This document shows positions 43,240-55,218 of a DNA stretch of 64,000 bases, one piece after another (positions within the stretch are counted from its first letter, which is position 1; each line of letters opens with the position of its first letter). The position numbers were made by a program, and so were the translations under genes. The notes under the pieces were generated by a model. The model was not told the origin of the DNA, did not search any database, and saw only the letters and a list, made by a program, of their open reading frames with translations. The DNA is taken from positions 29,968,414-30,032,413 of the forward strand of contig CM055095.1 of NCBI GenBank assembly GCA_029204225.1, written 5' to 3'. The stretch is from Diphasiastrum complanatum (lineage: Eukaryota; Streptophyta; Lycopodiopsida; Lycopodiales; Lycopodiaceae).

Positions 43240-44346
43240 AGAAGAAGCAGAAGATTTATTAACGTCTTTTCCATGCCAAAAGGCGTATAAGACGAACAAG
43301 TACATCAAATAAAGTGGGGCCAAGACGGAGCAATGCCGTCAACAACATAACTAAAACCAAAACTAACTAAGAAGAGGATAATGTCCAGGATTATATGGTA
43401 CGAATGGTGCCCCGCAGAGTAGATCTCTTCCCTAGCACTTCATGACGACCAGTTGCAGATGCAAAGCGTATGACAAGACTACCTGGATCTTTCTTAGGCC
43501 GCCATGCAGTATCCATATCTTTGTGGTGGTGTTGAAGGCTCTCTTCAGGATACTTCTTAGCTTCACCAACAGCGTCATGGGAGTTCATAATACCTCTGAC
43601 TCGGACATTAAGAGCCTTTTGCTCTCGCAAACGGCTCTCGGTGAATGTAGCTGAGATAAATGAAGGTGGAGGTGGTAGAACAGCAGTATTAGGACCTTTA
43701 AGCACATCTGCCCAGGATCGGACAGCGGTATGATGCCGTTCTACTTGACTTTCAAGTTGTTGGATCTTAGTTGAAGTAGTCGAATGAGAGGAAGCTTCAA
43801 TTTTGATAGTTGCAACTTCTTTCTGGAAATCATCGATAGACAAATGAGATATTCATAGGAAACTGATCTGCACGAATGACGGAGATCATAAAAGCTGGAG
43901 GAAGAAGTGATTCCTCTTCTGGGGTATTCGGGGTCAAAGGATCGGCTATAATGGATTCACTATTAACAAGAATAGGATCTGATGGAGAGATGGGGATTGC
44001 AACCGAAATAGAAGGTGAAGGCGAAGGGGTTCACCGGAGATGGAGGTGGTTTCCGGACCAGCAGGGCGCGGTGGAGAATGGGGGGAGTTACCTCCCCCCC
44101 TCTTGCGTGGAGCCATGTGGAACTGGCAGATGGAGCGCTGAGAGCGCGCTCAGATCTTGACAAATGGAAAATAGGAAGATGGAGCCACTAGGCAGCAATG
44201 CAAGGAGGTCCGCTGGACAAAGTACACTAGCAATCCGCTGGCTAGGTTCATCAGTGTCAATCAACGATGGAGCCATCGATGGGGCAGGGCGCTATCCAGG
44301 GTGCAACGATGGAGCAGGGCGTGGTGGAGCAGGTAGCCATGGAGCA

Positions 44347-44349
<3 letters not shown>
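43236..44349 (-). mobile_element. ORF1-only LINE copy A
   Basis: On the minus strand: the first ATG (MATCSTTPCS) lies about 12 bases from the (TC)n at 44,350; then a Pro/Ser-rich region; the ORF1 core at 43,843-43,391 with a coiled-coil-like stretch (TKIQQLESQVERHHTAV), SWADVLKG, QKALNVRVRGIMNS, EAKKYPEESLQHH, LVIRFASATGR and VLGKRSTLRG. The frame stops and the 3' UTR begins at once: GTCTTATACGCC-TTTT-GGCATG, AAAGAC, GTTAATAAA-like, then the (TC)n tail. There is no endonuclease or RT. The N-terminal region contains stops. The same layout occurs at 54.6-55.2 kb and 55.5-62.5 kb. Confidence 0.75.
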
Positions 44350-44404
<55 letters not shown>

Positions 44405-46170
44405 AGAAAGAAAGAAAGAAAATGTGTTAATGTCTGTTGAGTGCCCAAGGGCACATAAGACAGAATGAATAAGTACATGTCTCGTAGGATTACTGTCCAT
44501 GTCGGACAACATAATAAAAACCACTAGTCTAAATGGAAAAGACAAAATAGAACTCTCTCGAGCTAGGAAAAGACATAGCCAATATAGAATCATAAAATGC
44601 ATAAAAAGAGCAGATACACAAGAGCTTAACCTCCAGCTCTGAAGAGGGTACAGGTGCAAGAGCTTAACCGCCTGCTCTGCTGAGGAAAGTAAAAGGATAA
44701 ATAGAAAAAGCGTCTGATACCCATAGCAGCTGTGGGCTGTGATCGAGGAGCTCTGGTAGCTCTAGAGGCGCGCGTAGATCTGGCAAGAGGTGGTGGCTGA
44801 GCACGTTGGGCCTTCGCCCTCACCGGTATGACTGCCTCATCATCTGATAGGTCATCACGCTCCCACTTTTGAAAGAAGCTAGTAATGAGATGCTGGCTAG
44901 AATCAGTAATACTCTCCGATGGTAGCAAAGAGGCTCTCAACATAAGCATCTCTCGTAGTAAAAGGCCGACACATCTGGGATCCTGATACTCCAAAAATGT
45001 ACTGAGGGTAATAGGGGTGTCACGATATAAACAGTGATATCGGCCACGTATCTCATAGTATGTAGGGCATATAAAGAAAAAATGAAACTCATCCTCCACT
45101 ACACCCAATGTGCATATCTGGCATATCCGATGCTCTCTCAAAATGCCTGACAAGGTTAGCAACGAAACAGAATGAGCAAATAAAATTAAGACTTAAACAT
45201 CCTACTTCCCCTTAATCCCCTAGTTGATATCAAAGATAAGGGTGAGTCTTTCATCATATTGGCTACCCTGCATCAATCTTGTCATTAGGATATTCACCTT
45301 TTGCTTCAGGTCTGTCGTGATGTGAAGAGTTGAAAAAAAAAAATGTAACTGATTTATGTGGTTTTGATGTCTTTCTGGGTTTCATGGGAGGTCTACGTCT
45401 GCTATACTAAATATCCTCCCTATACCATTGGATTCATCACTGTTGTTCATATCTATGGTTGGGGATATGCCATCCTTACCTCCTCTCTAATTTTTTATTC
45501 AAGCCTTTTGACATCATTACTCATTTTAGAGTCATAGCCTGGCATGTCATCCTGCCAATGGAGTGTTTCAGCCAATATTTCTCAAGCTGATGTGAAGAGA
45601 CTCGTAACTGTCCCAATCTGTATCGGAGCCCAAAAGAAAGAGGAATAGAGAGATATAAAGGTCTAACAAGGAGTCCCAAACTGTCTCTGCGTAAGATATG
45701 TGTGCCATAGAAGGTAAGCTTGACTCTCTCATGGTCAGGATGATCCCATACTATGTGACAATATCTCCGATACAGCTGCTGTCTGATAAATGTATGAGTT
45801 CCCTGTGGGAGATGCGGCATCGAGAAGCCCCATGACTGAAAGATCACCATACCAAGAAGACCTAGCCTGCTGTCCAGCTATAGTCTGAGAAGAAGTAACT
45901 GCTGCCCTCACGTATCTGTGAGTATCCATGGTCTCAAGTCGATGTAGAAAGGTAACAATCTGAAACATAGCCTCTACCACCATGGGGAGTGAGGCGAACT
46001 CCGCTAAAAGAATCTCATGAGGAACTAATGGCTTCGTACGAATCATCCTCCCTAACATGGTGATCTGCAGACGAGTGATGTCTCGCCAAGTACTCTGAGA
46101 TATCCCTGGGCACCAGACCTCCGCCGAGTGCATAGCCACATGTGAGACTACTGTAGAGAAAAGTTGGTCT
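44350..46170 (-). mobile_element. 5'-truncated LINE Y copy B
   Basis: The minus strand carries the ORF2 C-terminal half from about 46,150: AMHSAEVWCPGISQSTW, DITRLQITMLGRMIRTKP, TFLHRLETMDTHRY and, after an unrelated 440-bp insert (45,148-45,585), the zinc-finger end CQICTLGVVEDEFHFFFICP (about 45,125-45,060). The 3' UTR follows with the stem GTGCCC-TT-GGGCAC (44,441-44,454 on the plus strand), GACATTAACAC, (TTTC)n and a (TC)n tail at 44,350-44,407. The copia LTR at 46,171 cuts its 5' side. Stops and frameshifts are present. Confidence 0.8.
45148..45585. other. Unidentified insertion in LINE Y copy B
   Basis: Comparison with the copy at 50.9 kb, where CTCTCAAAATGC and CAAGCTGATG lie about 35 bp apart, shows about 440 bp of unrelated sequence here. 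It has an A11 run at 45,332-45,342 and no recognisable coding capacity. Confidence 0.65.
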
Positions 46171-46572
46171 TGTTAGAATTAATGGTTAATTGTAAAGGCC
46201 AGCCTGCGTGCTAGAAGGCTTATTTCTATTTTTAGTATAGGTACTATCTATTTTTAGTATAGGTACCTAAGTTAGTACCAATTTTGCTAGAATAGTATAG
46301 AAATCTATTTTAACCAAGTTAGCATAGATTTCTATTGTTAAGACTTCATAATTAGCATTTCAATTGCTATTGTAGTAGAATAGCTTTTGCTTTTCATTGT
46401 GGACAGCCTCTATAAGAGTAGATGGGCGCCCACCTCCATTGTTATCTCAGTTTCCAGCTTATGAAGCATAGCTTCTTGCAGTCTCTCTTCTTCTTCAGCT
46501 TGTGGTTGATGTTTTGTGTGAGTACTAATAAGATTAGTCTACTCCGATTAGAGAATCTCTTCGATTCTAACA
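46171..46572 (+). repeat. 5' LTR of copia C
   Basis: TGTTAGAATT to TTCTAACA, 402 bp, followed at once by the primer site TGGTATCAGAGCC. It has an internal 22-bp duplication (CTATTTTTAGTATAGGTAC type) that the next LTR lacks. Confidence 0.85.
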
Positions 46573-47129
46573 TGGTATCAGAGCCATCTCTTTAAGATCG
46601 GGATCTACGGAAGGAGAAGATCAGCGCTGCTACTGGTGGAGGTCGCATCTAGTGGAGGCACTATTTGGTGAAGGTTGTATCTGGTGGAGGTCACATCTGG
46701 CGCAAATAGCTTCTGGACAGGCAGATCTGAGGGAGACAACATCCATAGCAGAGGTTTCAGACAGGTCACATCTGGTGAAGGTCACAGCTGGTGCAAGTTT
46801 ATCCAAGGGCAGCAGTAACTGAGGGCGGTAGAACTTGAGCAGGTTTTTTCTGAGGGCGGTAGAACCTGAGCAGGCTTTTCTTGAGGGCAGCAGTACCTGG
46901 GCAGGTTCTCCTGAGGGAAGCAGATCTGTTGCAGGTCATATATTTGCAGGATACAACTGGTGCAGACAGCTTATGAGGGCGGCAGCAACTGGTGAAGGCA
47001 GCATCTGAGCAGAAGAGATCAGACAGGTCTGATCTGAGGCAACAGCAAACAGGACAGGTCTGATCCGGTGCAACCCGTCAAAAATTATTGCATTCTTAGT
47101 GGAAAGCTAGTCATTTTTGAACGACAAAA
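46573..47129 (+). other. Copia C primer site and modular leader
   Basis: TGGTATCAGAGCCATCTC is followed by about 500 bp of irregular repeats such as GGTGGAGGTC(G/A)CATCTGG and GAGGGCGGTAGAACTTGAGC, each about 20-45 bp. No gene; the repeats look like leader RNA modules. Confidence 0.7.
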
Positions 47130-48548
47130 ATGGGGAGTCTGAATGAATCCGTTCTTCCGGAGTCAAGCAAGTTAGATGGATCTAACTACAGACTTTACAA
47201 ACTTGATGCAACTACATTGGATCATCAGGTTTGTGCAGCTTCTGATAGTATGGAGAGCAGGATATGGCATGAAAGGTTTGGACATCTGAACTATAAAAGC
47301 TTACAGGTTCTAAAAGACAATAATATGGTAATAGGATTACCTAATATTGTATCTTAAGGAAAAATTTGTGAAGGATGTGTTATGGGCAAGCATCATCGTA
47401 TGCAGTTTCTCAAGGATGGAGCATATAGAGCCAAGGAAATCTTGGAGCTTGTTCATACAGACTTATGCGGTCCCATGCAGACTGAGTCTATAGGGGGATC
47501 ATCCTACTTCATGATATTTGTGGATGATTTTTCCAGGAAGGTACAGATATACTTGCTTAAGTATAAGAGTCAAGCTTTTAAGTTCTTTACTTAGTTCAAA
47601 TCACTTGTTGAGAAGCAGACAGGAAAGCAAATCAAGATTCTACGTTCAGATAAGGGAGGTGAATTCATATCTACAGAGTTCCAGGAATTCTACAAAGAAC
47701 ATGGAATCAAGAGACAATTTGCTTCAACTGATACACCACAGCATAATGGAGTAGCCGAGAGAAAGAACAGGTCTACTGTGGAGAGTGCTCGAAGCATGCT
47801 ACGAGGTAAGAACCTCAAGAATCATTTGTGGGGCGAAGCAATTAGTACAGCAGTTTACTTGCTTAATAGAAGTTCTACAAAAGTTGTTCTAAATCGAACT
47901 CCAGAAGAAGCTTTCACAGGTATAAAACCTAAAGTGGATCATCTACGAGTTTTTGGTTTTATAGCATATGCTCATATTCCTAAAGATAATCGTCAAAAAC
48001 TTGATTCAAAGGCAATCAAGTGTTTATTCCTTGGTTATGATGAGGAAGAGAAGGCATATCGCCTTTATAATCTTACCAGTAAGAAGGTGATTATGAGCAG
48101 GGATGTTGTGTTTGAAGAAAGTGACTCTTCTACCCTAGAAGATCATGAGGAGGATGTATTTTCTCCTTCATCAAAAACTCCTATTATAGATGATGTTCAG
48201 GAAGATAGACCATGTGATATAGCTTCTACACAAGTTATACCAAGGGTGTGTACACAGGTGGATCTTGGTAAACGGAAGGAAAGGTCAAGAGTATTTGATA
48301 CATATTCTCCTTCTATGTCACCTACAAAGAAGTTACCAAGATGGTATTGTGAGACTATACAAAATAGTCAAATTTTGGATGAGGGAGAATCGAGTCGACA
48401 AGGAGCTAAGAGATTGACACGGTCAAGTGGACACTATCATGAAGATGAAGAAACGCATTATGCATTTATGGCTTCAGTGTTGGATTCAGAGGATCCTTTA
48501 TTTTATAGAACCAAGTTTAAGCTTAATGGTTATATTGAGCCAGATTAG
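47130..48548 (+). pseudogene. Copia C polyprotein with gag, protease and RT deletions
   Basis: The gag start (MGSLNESVLPESSKLDGSNY) is fused directly to the GAG-pre-integrase motif (RIWHERFGHLNYKSLQVL), so most of gag and protease are missing. The integrase zinc site is partial (CEGCVMGKHH), then the core: LVHTDLCGPMQTESIGG, FVDDFSRKVQIY, SDKGGEFISTEF and NGVAERKNRSTVESARSML; a stop at 47,593 and others break it. It then follows the conserved HLRVFGFIAYAHIPKDNRQK region and ends at YRTKFKLNGYIEPD, stop 48,546, just where RT should begin. A polypurine tract and LTR follow at once, so RT and RNase H are deleted. Confidence 0.85.
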
Positions 48549-48599
48549 TAACCAAAGGACTTGGTTGTGATTGATAATTAATTATCCATTAAGGGGGAG

Positions 48600-48986
48600 T
48601 GTTAGGAATTAATGGATTAATCAATTCATTGTAGAGGCCAGCCTGCGTGCTAGAAGGCCTATTTCTATTTTTAGTATAGGTACCTAAGTTAGTACCAATT
48701 TTGCTAGAATAGTATAGAAATCTACTTTAACCAAGTTAGCATAGATTTCTATTGTTAAGACTTCATACTTAGCATTTCAATTGCTATTGTAGAAGGATAG
48801 CTTTTGCTTTTCATTGTGGACAGCCTCTATAAGAGTAGATGGGCGCCCACCACCATTGTTATCTCAGTTTCCAGCTTATGAAGCATAGCTTCTTGCAGTC
48901 TCTCTTCTTCAGCTTGTGGTTGATGTTTTGTGTGAGTACTAATAAGATTAGTCTACTCCAATTAGAGAATCTCTTCGATTCTAACA
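48600..48986 (+). repeat. Second LTR of copia C
   Basis: TGTTAGGAATTAATGG to TTCTAACA, 387 bp, preceded by the polypurine tract AAGGGGGAG and followed by a second primer site TGGTATCAGAGCC, so it has 3' LTR context on one side and 5' LTR context on the other. Confidence 0.85.
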
Positions 48987-49057
48987 TGGTATCAGAGCCA
49001 GGTTAGTAACCAAAGGACTTGGTTGTGATTGATAATTAATTATCTATCAAGGGGGGA
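48987..49057 (+). mobile_element. 71-bp miniature internal region
   Basis: Primer site followed within a few bases by TTAGTAACCAAAGGACTTGG and a polypurine tract CAAGGGGGGAG. The same segment precedes the LTR at 48,600, so this is a tandemly duplicated junction. Confidence 0.8.
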
Positions 49058-49091
49058 GTGTTAGGAATTAATGGATTAATTAATTCATTGA
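49058..49091 (+). repeat. Third, truncated LTR of copia C
   Basis: TGTTAGGAATTAATGGATTA and a few more bases, then an abrupt jump into RT coding sequence. Confidence 0.75.
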
Positions 49092-49532
49092 TATGCTCAG
49101 AGGGAAGGGATTGACTATGAAGATACTTTTGCACCGGTTGCTAAAATGAATACTTTGAGGAGTGTTTTGGCAATTGCATCTCATTTTGGATGGGATATTC
49201 AGCAAATGGATGTCAAGAGTGCTTTCTTGAACGGTTACCTTGAAGAAGAGGTTTATCTGGAGCAACCTCAGGGTTATGAGGTTGAAGGCAAAGAGCACTT
49301 GGTTTGCAAGTTAAAGAAAGCATTATATGGGTTGAAACAAGCACCTAGAGCATGGTATACACGTATCAACAATTATTTTTTGAAGCAGAATTTTCATAGA
49401 AGCATGTCAGAGTCAACGCTTTATGTAGATGATCTTATTATCACAGGGTCAAATAAGTCACTAATAGAGAAGATAAAGAACAATCTTTCACAGGAGTTTG
49501 ATATGAAAGATTTAGAGAGACTTCAATATATA
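49092..49532 (+). pseudogene. Copia RT fragment
   Basis: Encodes DYEDTFAPVAKMNTLRSVLA, QQMDVKSAFLNGYLEEEVYL and KKALYGLKQAPRAWYTRI, then, after a small deletion, LYVDDLIITGSNKSLIEKI. It breaks off at FDMKDLERLQYI and joins LINE sequence at about 49,532. It probably came from the same copia family, displaced by rearrangement. Confidence 0.85.
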
Positions 49533-50221
<689 letters not shown>

Positions 50222-50665
50222 TTGTATTAATGTCTGTTGGGTGCCCAAGGGCACATAAGACGGAATAAATAAGTACATATCTCGTAGGATCACTAGTCTA
50301 AGTGGAAAAGACAATATAGAAAACTCTCTAGCATCTAGCTAGTTAAAGACACATCCAATATAGAATCATAAAAATCATATAAGAGCAAACATACAGAGCT
50401 TAACCTCCAGCTCTGAAGAGGGTACAGGTGCAAGAGCTTAACCGCCTGCTCTGCTGAGAAAAGTAAAAGAAAGAATAATATCAATCTCGAAAAACACGTC
50501 TGATACCCATAGAAGTTGTGATCTGGTAGCTCTGGAGGCTCATGTAGATCTAGCAGGAGGTGGTGGCTGAGCACACTGGGCCTTCGCCCTCACCGGTATG
50601 ATTGCCTCATCATCTGATAGGTCATCGTGCTCCTATTTTGAAAGAAGCTAGTAATATGGCCAGAA
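50222..50665 (-). other. 3' UTR of LINE Y copy 3
   Basis: Minus strand; contains the stem GTGCCC-TT-GGGCAC (50,241-50,254), bracketed by GTCT and AGAC, then ACATTAATAC before the tail. Shares blocks with the 3' UTRs at 44.4 and 49.6 kb. Confidence 0.75.
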
Positions 50666-52656
50666 TCAGTAATACTCTCCGATGGTATCAAAGAGGCTCT
50701 CAACATAAGCATCTCTTGTAGTAAAAGGCTGACACATCTGGGATCCTGATACTCCAAAAAGGTACCGAGGGTAAATGGGGGTGTCTCGATATAAACAATG
50801 ATATCGGCCACGTATCTCATAGTATGTAGGGCATGTGAAGATAAAATGGAACTCATCCTCCACAACACCCAATGTGCATACCTGACATATCAGAGGCTCT
50901 CTCAAAATGCGAATATCTACCTGTCTCAATAGCAAGCTGATGCGAAGAGACTCGTAACTGTCCCAATCTGTATCGGAGCCCAAAAGAGAGAGGAAGAGAT
51001 AGATATAAAGGTCTAATAGGAAGTCCCAAATTGTCTCTGCCCCATAAAAGGTAAGTTTGACTCTATCATGATCAGGACGATCCCATACTATGTGACAATA
51101 TCTACGATACAGCTGCTGTCTGATAAATGCATGAGTTCCCTGTGGGAGATCCAGCATCGAGAAGCCCCATGACTGAAAGAAAGCCACCACATCACTGTAC
51201 CAAGAAGATCTAGCCTGCTGTCCAGCTATAGTCTGAGAATAAGTAAGCACTGCCATCACGTATCTGTGAGTATCCATGGTCTCAAGTCGATGTAGAAAGG
51301 TAACAATCTGAAACGGAGCCTCTACCACCATGGGGAGTGAGGCGAACTCCGCTAAAAGAATCTCATGAGGAACTGATGGCTTCGCACGAATCATTCTCCC
51401 TAACATGGTGATCTGCAGGCGAGTGATGTCTCTCCAAGTATCCTGAGATATCCCTGGCCCCTTACGCAGGCAAGATAGAGCAGTAGAGCGAAAAGTGAGT
51501 GAGGGACCGGTGAATAGTACACCTAGATTGTCATAATAAAATGCGTCATCTTTCATATGCTGCCGGTTAGTGTTAAATACCATTACCTTGGTCTTAGCAA
51601 TATTCACCGTCAAGCCCCACACTAAGCAAAAACCATATACAACATCAAGATGTCGCTGTAATCCAGAGGCTGTAGAGGATAGCAATGCCACATCATCTGC
51701 ATACAGTAGGATAGGAATAATAACATCAGCATTTGGACATCCATCACCACCATCCTCCTTGATGATCCGCTCTAGATCATCAACGTACAATGCAAAAAGA
51801 GTGGGAGAGAGTGGACATCCCTGCTTGACCCCAACTGTGCTTTGGATAAAAGGCGACCAACCGCTGCCATCTCTGAAACGTGCTAATACCCTCTCATATA
51901 AAGTGCTGATAGCCATAATGATATCCTGTGAGAAGCCAAGTGAAGATAAGCGCTGAAGTAGCAGGTGCCGTGGAACTGAGTCAAAGGCCTTGCGGAAATC
52001 CACAAAGCAGCAATATACTCTCCGTCTCCAATGTCGAGCCTCATCTATGATGCAGCGTAGGACAAATGCATGATCAATAGTAGAATATCCGGGTCTGAAG
52101 CCAGCTTGTCCAAGAGCAAATAACTCATCTGATTCCGCCAGGGATCCAACCATAGACTGCAGAACTGAGCCATAAAGCTTCGCCATCGTGTGACTGATCA
52201 TGAGAGTGCGGTAGTTATCGACGTTCATTGGATCACCAGCCTTGAGAATGGGATGGAGAAGATTCGTGCACCAGTTGGTGGGAGGGCAATGTAAGGAAAG
52301 AGAAGTTGGGAGACAGGTTCGAGGAAGTCCGAGTTAAGTGAGTCGACGTCTTTCCCTTTATGGGGTTGGGCTTTACTAATCGCGGATTCAATTTGGTCAG
52401 AGGTAAAAAGAGAGAATGTAGCGGGTCGAGTGATAGGGATAGGGGGGCCATTTGTAGTGTATAAGCGAGTAGCATATTCCACCCAAGAGTCGATATCAAT
52501 AGGTGAAAGTAAGGAAGATTTCTCAGGAAAGATTTTCCAGAAAAGAGAGGAGGCGGCTGAGAAAAGGGAGTCTATAAGTTTCTGACCATCTCTTGTTAGA
52601 GAGTCTCTTTTCTTTCTATTAACTACATGACGATATTGCTTTTGTACTTGCACCAA
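50666..52656 (-). pseudogene. LINE Y ORF2: reverse transcriptase and C-terminal zinc finger
   Basis: The best-preserved LINE RT here: one frame of 520 codons (52,228-50,666), preceded by a linker frame at 52,656-52,225. RT motifs: [71 protein letters not shown] (catalytic YADD, about residue 174) and GLTVNIAKTKVMVF. A deletion after the thumb removes some residues compared with the copy at 62.9 kb (which has PLEIVTSYTYLG). The C-terminal zinc motif is CQVCTLGVVEDEFHFIFTCP. The frame ends in shifted sequence. The endonuclease lies beyond the solo LTR at 52,670. Confidence 0.9.
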
Positions 52657-52669
52657 AAGATTAGGAGAG

Positions 52670-53027
52670 TGTAATAGATCCTAACACCATAGTAGGGCAA
52701 ACACTAACTGATCCACCCAACCTTGCCTACTCCCTGATATAGAGTAAGCCCCTCCTAGCCCAGTGTGAGGACTGGTAACATGCATCTGCCAAGTGTCGGC
52801 CACGTGGCACTGACGTGGCCAACTGCACATCGGGACCCAACTGGGGGCCCTGTCCTGCTGACAGGGTCCCTAGATTGTGTCAGGCCCGCCATGACTATGG
52901 ACCGTGTTGGGGCACACTACTCACACTGTCTTGCCTTGTTGGTCGTGTACGCTGGACACGACCCTGACTGTGGTATCTGACCTATCTGTGTTCTCTAGGG
53001 TTCGGCACTGGTCACGAGCTCGTAACA
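52670..53027 (-). repeat. Solo LTR of the gypsy family at 30-36 kb
   Basis: 358 bp from TGTAATAG to GTAACA, with the same sequence family as the LTRs at 30,130 and 35,950. Flanking bases GAGAG and GAGAC make an imperfect 5-bp target duplication. No gypsy internal sequence is attached, so it arose by LTR-LTR recombination. It interrupts the LINE between endonuclease and RT. Confidence 0.9.
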
Positions 53028-53905
53028 GAGACTGATGCATGGCGAATACCACCGGCTTATGTAAGGTGTGGCAATCATGATCATACCATCGATTATAGGT
53101 CTTTCAATGATTGGAATATGTCTTAGGGGGAAGGCTTGGGTGGTCACTTGTATAAGGGAGAGCAACAGGAAGCTGGCCTGTTGCTCAATAGGGGAGGGGG
53201 AAGGGAAAATCTTGCAGAAGAGTGTTGAGCGTGAGTATGTATTGTGGGATGAGATGTGTACGAAAAGAAAGATGAGGTTTAGTGGTCTTGGGTCGAATGG
53301 TTGGAAGGGGAGAGGTCTGGCCAACAGAGAGTAAGAGCAGCAAGGGTGGGAGAGAGAATGGTAAAGCTGTGAATGAGAGGAATCAAGGCTAGTGAGCCAA
53401 TGAAGTAATCTACCACACTATGTCTGCCTCCATGCGGATGACAAGTGAAGGCTACTGAATCTGGCCACTGTGATAAACCGTTCAGAATAACCAAGGAATG
53501 TGCCTTGGTATTCTTGAGTAACTGCTCACCAAATGTAGTAGAAGGGGTAGTCTCATCATGAGATGTCCGCTCAAGACCTGTATCCAAAGCATGAAGCTGG
53601 AGGTAATCCGTCATCGCATGAAATTCCATTTGTCTGGTGGCCGTGCGTGCGTTAAAGTCACCTGCCAAAAGTGCATATCCCTTGGGAGAAAAGATGGCAA
53701 TATCCTTTGACAAAACCTGAAAAGGGTCCCCACCATAATCTGCAAATGTCGAAGTTTGAGGAGCAATATAACATACTGCCAGGAAGATATCTCTAGCCAA
53801 ACCTAAGGAATGCTCAACTAACTGTAACCATATAAAACGTGCGTACGGATATTTCTTAACCATCTTAAGAGTATGACTATAACGGTCCTTGTATAAGCAT
53901 GCCAC
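53028..53905 (-). pseudogene. LINE Y endonuclease relic
   Basis: Minus strand: YARFIWLQLVEHSLGLARDI, then GYALLAGDFNARTAT (D-N motif, about 53,655), FTCHPHGGRHSVVDYFIGS (S-D motif, about 53,420) and a degenerate end. The N-terminal catalytic segments of the EEP domain are missing, so an internal deletion joins it to ORF1 at about 53,950. Frame changes are present. Confidence 0.8.
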
Positions 53906-53949
53906 CCCACCTGAGCCTTTGGAGGTCTTCCCTCGTAGGAATGGTCTAA

Positions 53950-54642
53950 ATACTGAGTGCTAAAAGAAATCTGTCACCATAGGAAGAAGACGAATGAGAG
54001 TTTATTGGTAAGTAAATCCTTGGCTTCCTCAAGAGATTTTCCAGCATTTGGGATGCCTCACTCTAACATTAAGAGCTGTTTTGGCTCTTTTCTCTTGCTC
54101 CGAAAACATCTTGAGTTAATTGAAACATTCGTAGGCAAATCTATCATACCATTATCTTTTTTGAACAATGCTGCCCATGATTTCGTCTCTTCCACTTGCT
54201 TGTCAAGGTTGGAAATCTTGTTAGAGGTTTTTGCAAGATCCGTAGTAGATGATGGTAATAGTGTTCGTAGCTGGCTGATCTCATCGCGCAATTTTTGAAC
54301 CTCCAATTTGAGTGTCACATTTTCTCCTTGCACTTCTGAAAATAGTGCCATACAATTGCCCTACGTGATAATGAACGTCTTCCGGCAGAATAGAGCGAGG
54401 TATAGTTGGAGGTCAGACCTTAGATAGCACAAATGGAGGAGTAGAAGGATTAGGAGGAAGAGCTGAGGGAGGTGTAGCTGGTTCCATAGTGGATAGAGAG
54501 AGGAATGAGCACTTTGAGCACTTCTATGAGAAAGAGATGATGGTTCTGCTCACTATTGCATTCTACAAATGTACTGACTTCAACAAGAGTGTCTAAGAAG
54601 CATGCGCTGCACCATCACTATTATGAGACAGAGAGAAGGAAT
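53950..54642 (-). pseudogene. LINE Y ORF1 relic and 5' end
   Basis: Minus strand: an ATG at about 54,487 opens MEPATPPSALPPNPSTPP, interrupted by a stop; then a coiled-coil region (ENVTLKLEVQKLRDEISQLR, ISNLDKQVEETKSWAALF; about 54,330-54,160) and a broken RRM-like part. The C-terminal half of ORF1 is deleted. Its 5' edge abuts the (CTTT)n tail of the next LINE at 54,643. Confidence 0.65.
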
Positions 54643-55218
54643 GAAAGAAAGAAAGAAAGCTTTATTAACGTCTTTTCCATGCCAAAGGCGTATAAGACAA
54701 ACAAGTACATCAAGTAAGTTGGACACAAGACGGATCAGTGCCATCAAAGCAGAAAAAACAAACAAACTAACTAGGAAGAGAGTCATATAGCCAGGATTAT
54801 ATGGTACGTAGACCATTTACATGTTCAACTGGACATCTCTTCATTTCTCTATCTTTGATTCTATCTCAGAATTATCATTAACTATAGGCTTTCGATCTAC
54901 CAGTCTGATAATACCATCACGATAGATAAGCCGTTTGCCAGTTGATAGAGCTTCTTGTCTTGCCTTCTTATGTTCTTGAACTTGGATGAAGGTAAGATCT
55001 TCGTCCAGGTAGATTTTGGTTTACCGCAATTTGAATCTCTTCCCTAGAACTTCACGCCGGTGAGACACTGATGTGAAGCGGATGACAAGAGTATCCAGGT
55101 CCTTCTTAGGTCGCTAGGCAGTTTCCATTCCTTTGCTATGGTGTTGAAGATTTCCTTCCAAAAACTTCTCAGCTTCTGCAATAGCATTTTGAGAGTTCGG
55201 AATACCTCTAACACGACT
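54643..55218 (-). mobile_element. ORF1-only LINE copy D
   Basis: Minus strand: an ORF1 C-terminal half with NVRVRGIPNSQ-like sequence (about 55,205-55,170), the LDTLVIRF region (about 55,090) and a DLTFIQVQEHKKARQEAL block (about 55,000-54,950), ending in a Glu/Lys-rich tail. Then a short 3' UTR with CGCC-TTT-GGCAT, AAAGAC, GTTAATAAAG and a (CTTT)n tail. No ORF2. Truncated on its 5' side at about 55,218. Confidence 0.7.
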
